Shown piece by piece: positions 5,373 to 6,842 of a stretch of DNA of 6,842 bases; positions within the stretch are counted from its first letter, which is position 1, and every line of letters begins with the position of its first letter. The DNA is from Planctomycetota bacterium. GTDB taxonomy: Bacteria; Planctomycetota; Planctomycetia; Pirellulales; Pirellulaceae. The notes beneath the pieces are model-generated. The model was given only the letters and a program-made list of their open reading frames with translations. It was not told where the DNA came from and ran no database searches. Both the position numbers and the translations under genes were made by a program. Location of the stretch: assembly GCA_019347795.1 (NCBI GenBank), contig JAHWKS010000299.1, positions 1 through 6,842 on the forward strand, in the 5' to 3' direction.

Positions 5373-6707
5373 TTATCTCGACGAGCCGAAGCCGAACACG
5401 CGGGCGAGCGCTCCGATCACGACGAAGATCCCCGTGATGGCCAGCCCGATCAGCTTGCCGAGCCCTCGGCCGCGAACGCGGTAGCTGCGGCCGGAGTCGT
5501 CGTCATTGCTGTTGGAAGCGACCGACGAGGAAGAGCCGCCGCCGGTGGCGTTGATGAAGCGAACGCCGCAGTGCGGGCACGAGGTATCCTCCTCCGAGAC
5601 CTGCTTTCCGCACTGGCTGCACTCGTGGACCCATTCAAGCGTCGGCACGGACGGGGGAGTGGTCGCGGACGCGACTTCCGGCCCCATGCCGTACCGCGGG
5701 CCCGAGGGGGGACCGCCGCCATAACTTGAAACGGTATCCGACGAACCGTCGTAGCCGGAGCCCGAGTACGAGGGCATCCCCGCGGCGGCCATCGAGTCGG
5801 CGTCATGTCCGGATGACCCGGCGCCGCCCGACGAGCCGTAGCCGGAGGAACCTCCGCCCGCGGAGTACGAAGGCGAGCCGCCCGGCGGCGTGTAACCGCT
5901 GCCGGCGCCGCCGGAGTCATAGGCGTACGAGCCGGCGTCATGCCCGCTCGGCATGGGATCCGCCGCAGGCGGCGAGTAACTGGAGGATGCGTAGCTGGGC
6001 GCGCTGTACGCGGGGGGCGAGTAAGCGGGCGTCTCGGCCACATCGGACGAGTAGGGGGCGGAAGCAACGCCGGGCATCGCCTCGCCGTACTCGCTTTCGC
6101 CTCCGCCGTACTCGCCGCCGCCCCGCCGGGAGGCCAACTGCTCGGGGGACGGCATCAAATGGCCCTCGCCGCGGGCTTCCAGCAGCGTGCGAAGGTAGTC
6201 TTGATCCTCCGCGCTCAGCTTGGCGATGGGACAGGGAACCACCTTCCGCCCCTGCATCAGCATCACGTTATCTTCGTGGATGCGGATGTACTTGGCGCGG
6301 ACGGTGTTGCCTTGATCGTCGCTCCACTCGCGAATGCGGGCGACGCCTTCCGCGGCGCCGCGCCGCCGGCTCGCGGCGTCGCTTTCATCCTCGTCGGAGG
6401 AGGCTTTCGCCGCGGCGGCCGGCTTGGCGCTCTCGCTTGCCGCCGGTTGCTTCGGGGCGTCCTCGGCCGGGACGCCGGCCACCCGCTGAAAAACATACCG
6501 CTTGTCGTCGGCGCTCAGTTGGATGAGCGGGACCGAGAACTCTCGGCCGTTCATTAAGAGCACGACGTTCTGCCCGTCGAGGCGCACGTACTCCGCTTCG
6601 ATCTGCTTCCCCTGGTGATTCGTCCATGTACGCCCCGCTGCAGACGCATACCCCGCCGCAACGAGCGCCGTCGCCAGGAGCAACCGGAAAGGAATGTTGG
6701 ACGGCAT
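5373..6707 (-). CDS. Exported tandem SHD1-domain protein with zinc ribbon and C-terminal membrane helix
   Basis: Protein of 444 residues with a modular layout. Residues 1-24 are a signal peptide ending A-S-A-A. Two SHD1-type domains follow: RTWTNHQGKQIEAEYVRLDG begins at 26 and the domain ends near 76; REWSDDQGNTVRAKYIRIHE begins at 127 and ends near 177. Each ends in a [IL]-x-x-[IK]-L-S-A-[ED]-D pattern (L61-D68 and I161-D168). SHD1 is a small beta-barrel known from yeast Sla1 and abundant in planctomycetes. Residues 195-350 are Ser/Gly/Tyr/Pro-rich. A zinc ribbon follows (C363, C366, C377, C380; C-X2-C-X10-C-X2-C), then a basic patch (RVRGRG, 410-415) and a membrane helix (about 416-437). 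The ATG at 6707 opens the signal peptide; an in-frame ATG at 6791 would overlap the promoter. The function is unknown. It looks monocistronic, with a promoter upstream and a hairpin after its stop. Confidence 0.88.
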   Translation of the reverse strand: MPSNIPFRLLLATALVAAGYASAAGRTWTNHQGKQIEAEYVRLDGQNVVLLMNGREFSVPLIQLSADDKRYVFQRVAGVPAEDAPKQPAASESAKPAAAAKASSDEDESDAASRRRGAAEGVARIREWSDDQGNTVRAKYIRIHEDNVMLMQGRKVVPCPIAKLSAEDQDYLRTLLEARGEGHLMPSPEQLASRRGGGEYGGGESEYGEAMPGVASAPYSSDVAETPAYSPPAYSAPSYASSSYSPPAADPMPSGHDAGSYAYDSGGAGSGYTPPGGSPSYSAGGGSSGYGSSGGAGSSGHDADSMAAAGMPSYSGSGYDGSSDTVSSYGGGPPSGPRYGMGPEVASATTPPSVPTLEWVHECSQCGKQVSEEDTSCPHCGVRFINATGGGSSSSVASNSNDDDSGRSYRVRGRGLGKLIGLAITGIFVVIGALARVFGFGSSR

Positions 6708-6769
6708 CGTCGCTACTCGCGGAGAAGAGTGGTTCTGGGCGAAATCCGCCGAGGAGGCCCCAGGCATTG

Positions 6770-6798
6770 AACGTAAGAAACAGTTCGACAAATGTCAA
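6770..6798 (-). promoter_or_regulatory. Sigma-70-type promoter for the SHD1 protein gene
   Basis: Read on the minus strand, a perfect -35 hexamer TTGACA (6798-6793) is followed by a 17-base spacer and the -10 hexamer TACGTT (6775-6770), which keeps the strongly conserved T, A and final T. Transcription would start near 6763, leaving an untranslated leader of about 55 bases before the ATG at 6707. The -35 box is overlapped by a short GACA-TT-TGTC dyad (6787-6796). It directly abuts a larger inverted repeat upstream, so repressor or activator binding is possible. Confidence 0.65.
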
Positions 6799-6826
6799 GC
6801 CACAAAAGGCTCGCAAGATTTGTGGC
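6799..6826. repeat. 8-bp perfect inverted repeat abutting the -35 box
   Basis: GCCACAAA (6799-6806) and TTTGTGGC (6819-6826) are perfect reverse complements separated by 12 bases. The repeat ends exactly where the TTGACA -35 hexamer begins. Neither side is followed by a T-run, so a classical intrinsic terminator is unlikely. An operator for the downstream gene, or a hairpin ending a transcript from beyond the window edge, are the alternatives. Confidence 0.5.
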
Positions 6827-6842
6827 GGCATTGTCGCCTTTC

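Noticed and set aside
5658..6125. Possible CRISPR-like or tandem DNA repeat
   Set aside because: The repetition is irregular at the DNA level, has no constant repeat or spacer length, and is explained by low-complexity protein coding.
5506..6557. Several plus-strand frames opposite the SHD1 protein gene
   Set aside because: Arg-rich shadows of a repetitive GC-rich gene with no domain of their own.
6708..6791. N-terminal extension of the SHD1 protein to an upstream ATG
   Set aside because: It would overlap the predicted promoter and place 28 polar residues ahead of the signal peptide.

Overview
The window looks like a piece of a GC-rich planctomycete chromosome, probably from the Pirellulales or a relative. 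Three things suggest this: a secreted protein with two SHD1 (SLA1 homology 1) domains, a family common in planctomycetes; a DUF2760 gene ahead of a non-canonical Hsp70; and a small membrane protein with the 'F-Q-[YF]-S-L-x-x-L' lead-in to a membrane segment often seen in that phylum. This assignment rests on family recognition by eye, with no database search. All six supported genes lie on the minus strand, so transcription runs from high to low coordinates.

Layout in transcription order. (1) 6707-5373: exported 444-residue protein with a signal peptide, two SHD1 domains, a Ser/Gly/Tyr/Pro-rich linker, a zinc ribbon and a C-terminal membrane helix. A good sigma-70-type promoter lies at 6798-6770. 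(2) 5265-4720: DUF2760 protein, with its own likely promoter at 5339-5310. (3) 4711-3704: HEAT-repeat lipoprotein, only 8 bases after the DUF2760 stop. (4) 3664-1871: Hsp70/DnaK-type ATPase without the usual lid and tail. (5) 1817-1431: 128-residue membrane protein. (6) 1290-82: acyltransferase-3 family membrane enzyme.

Genes 2-5 probably form one operon, with gaps of 8, 39 and 53 bases. DUF2760 and this Hsp70 class are, from memory, regular neighbours and may form an uncharacterised chaperone-like system. Here a lipoprotein scaffold sits between them and a small membrane protein follows, which suggests, as inference only, a link to the membrane. The second, DUF3731-type Hsp70 that I recall beside this pair in other genomes is not in the window.

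The most striking non-gene signal is a perfect 17-bp inverted repeat (arms 1797-1813 and 1848-1864). One arm lies just after the Hsp70 stop. The other is codons 2-7 of the membrane-protein gene, so the start codon falls in the loop. A second point is that the acyltransferase has Arg34 where the family's R-X10-H motif expects histidine. I saw no tRNA, rRNA, CRISPR array, insertion sequence or phage gene.
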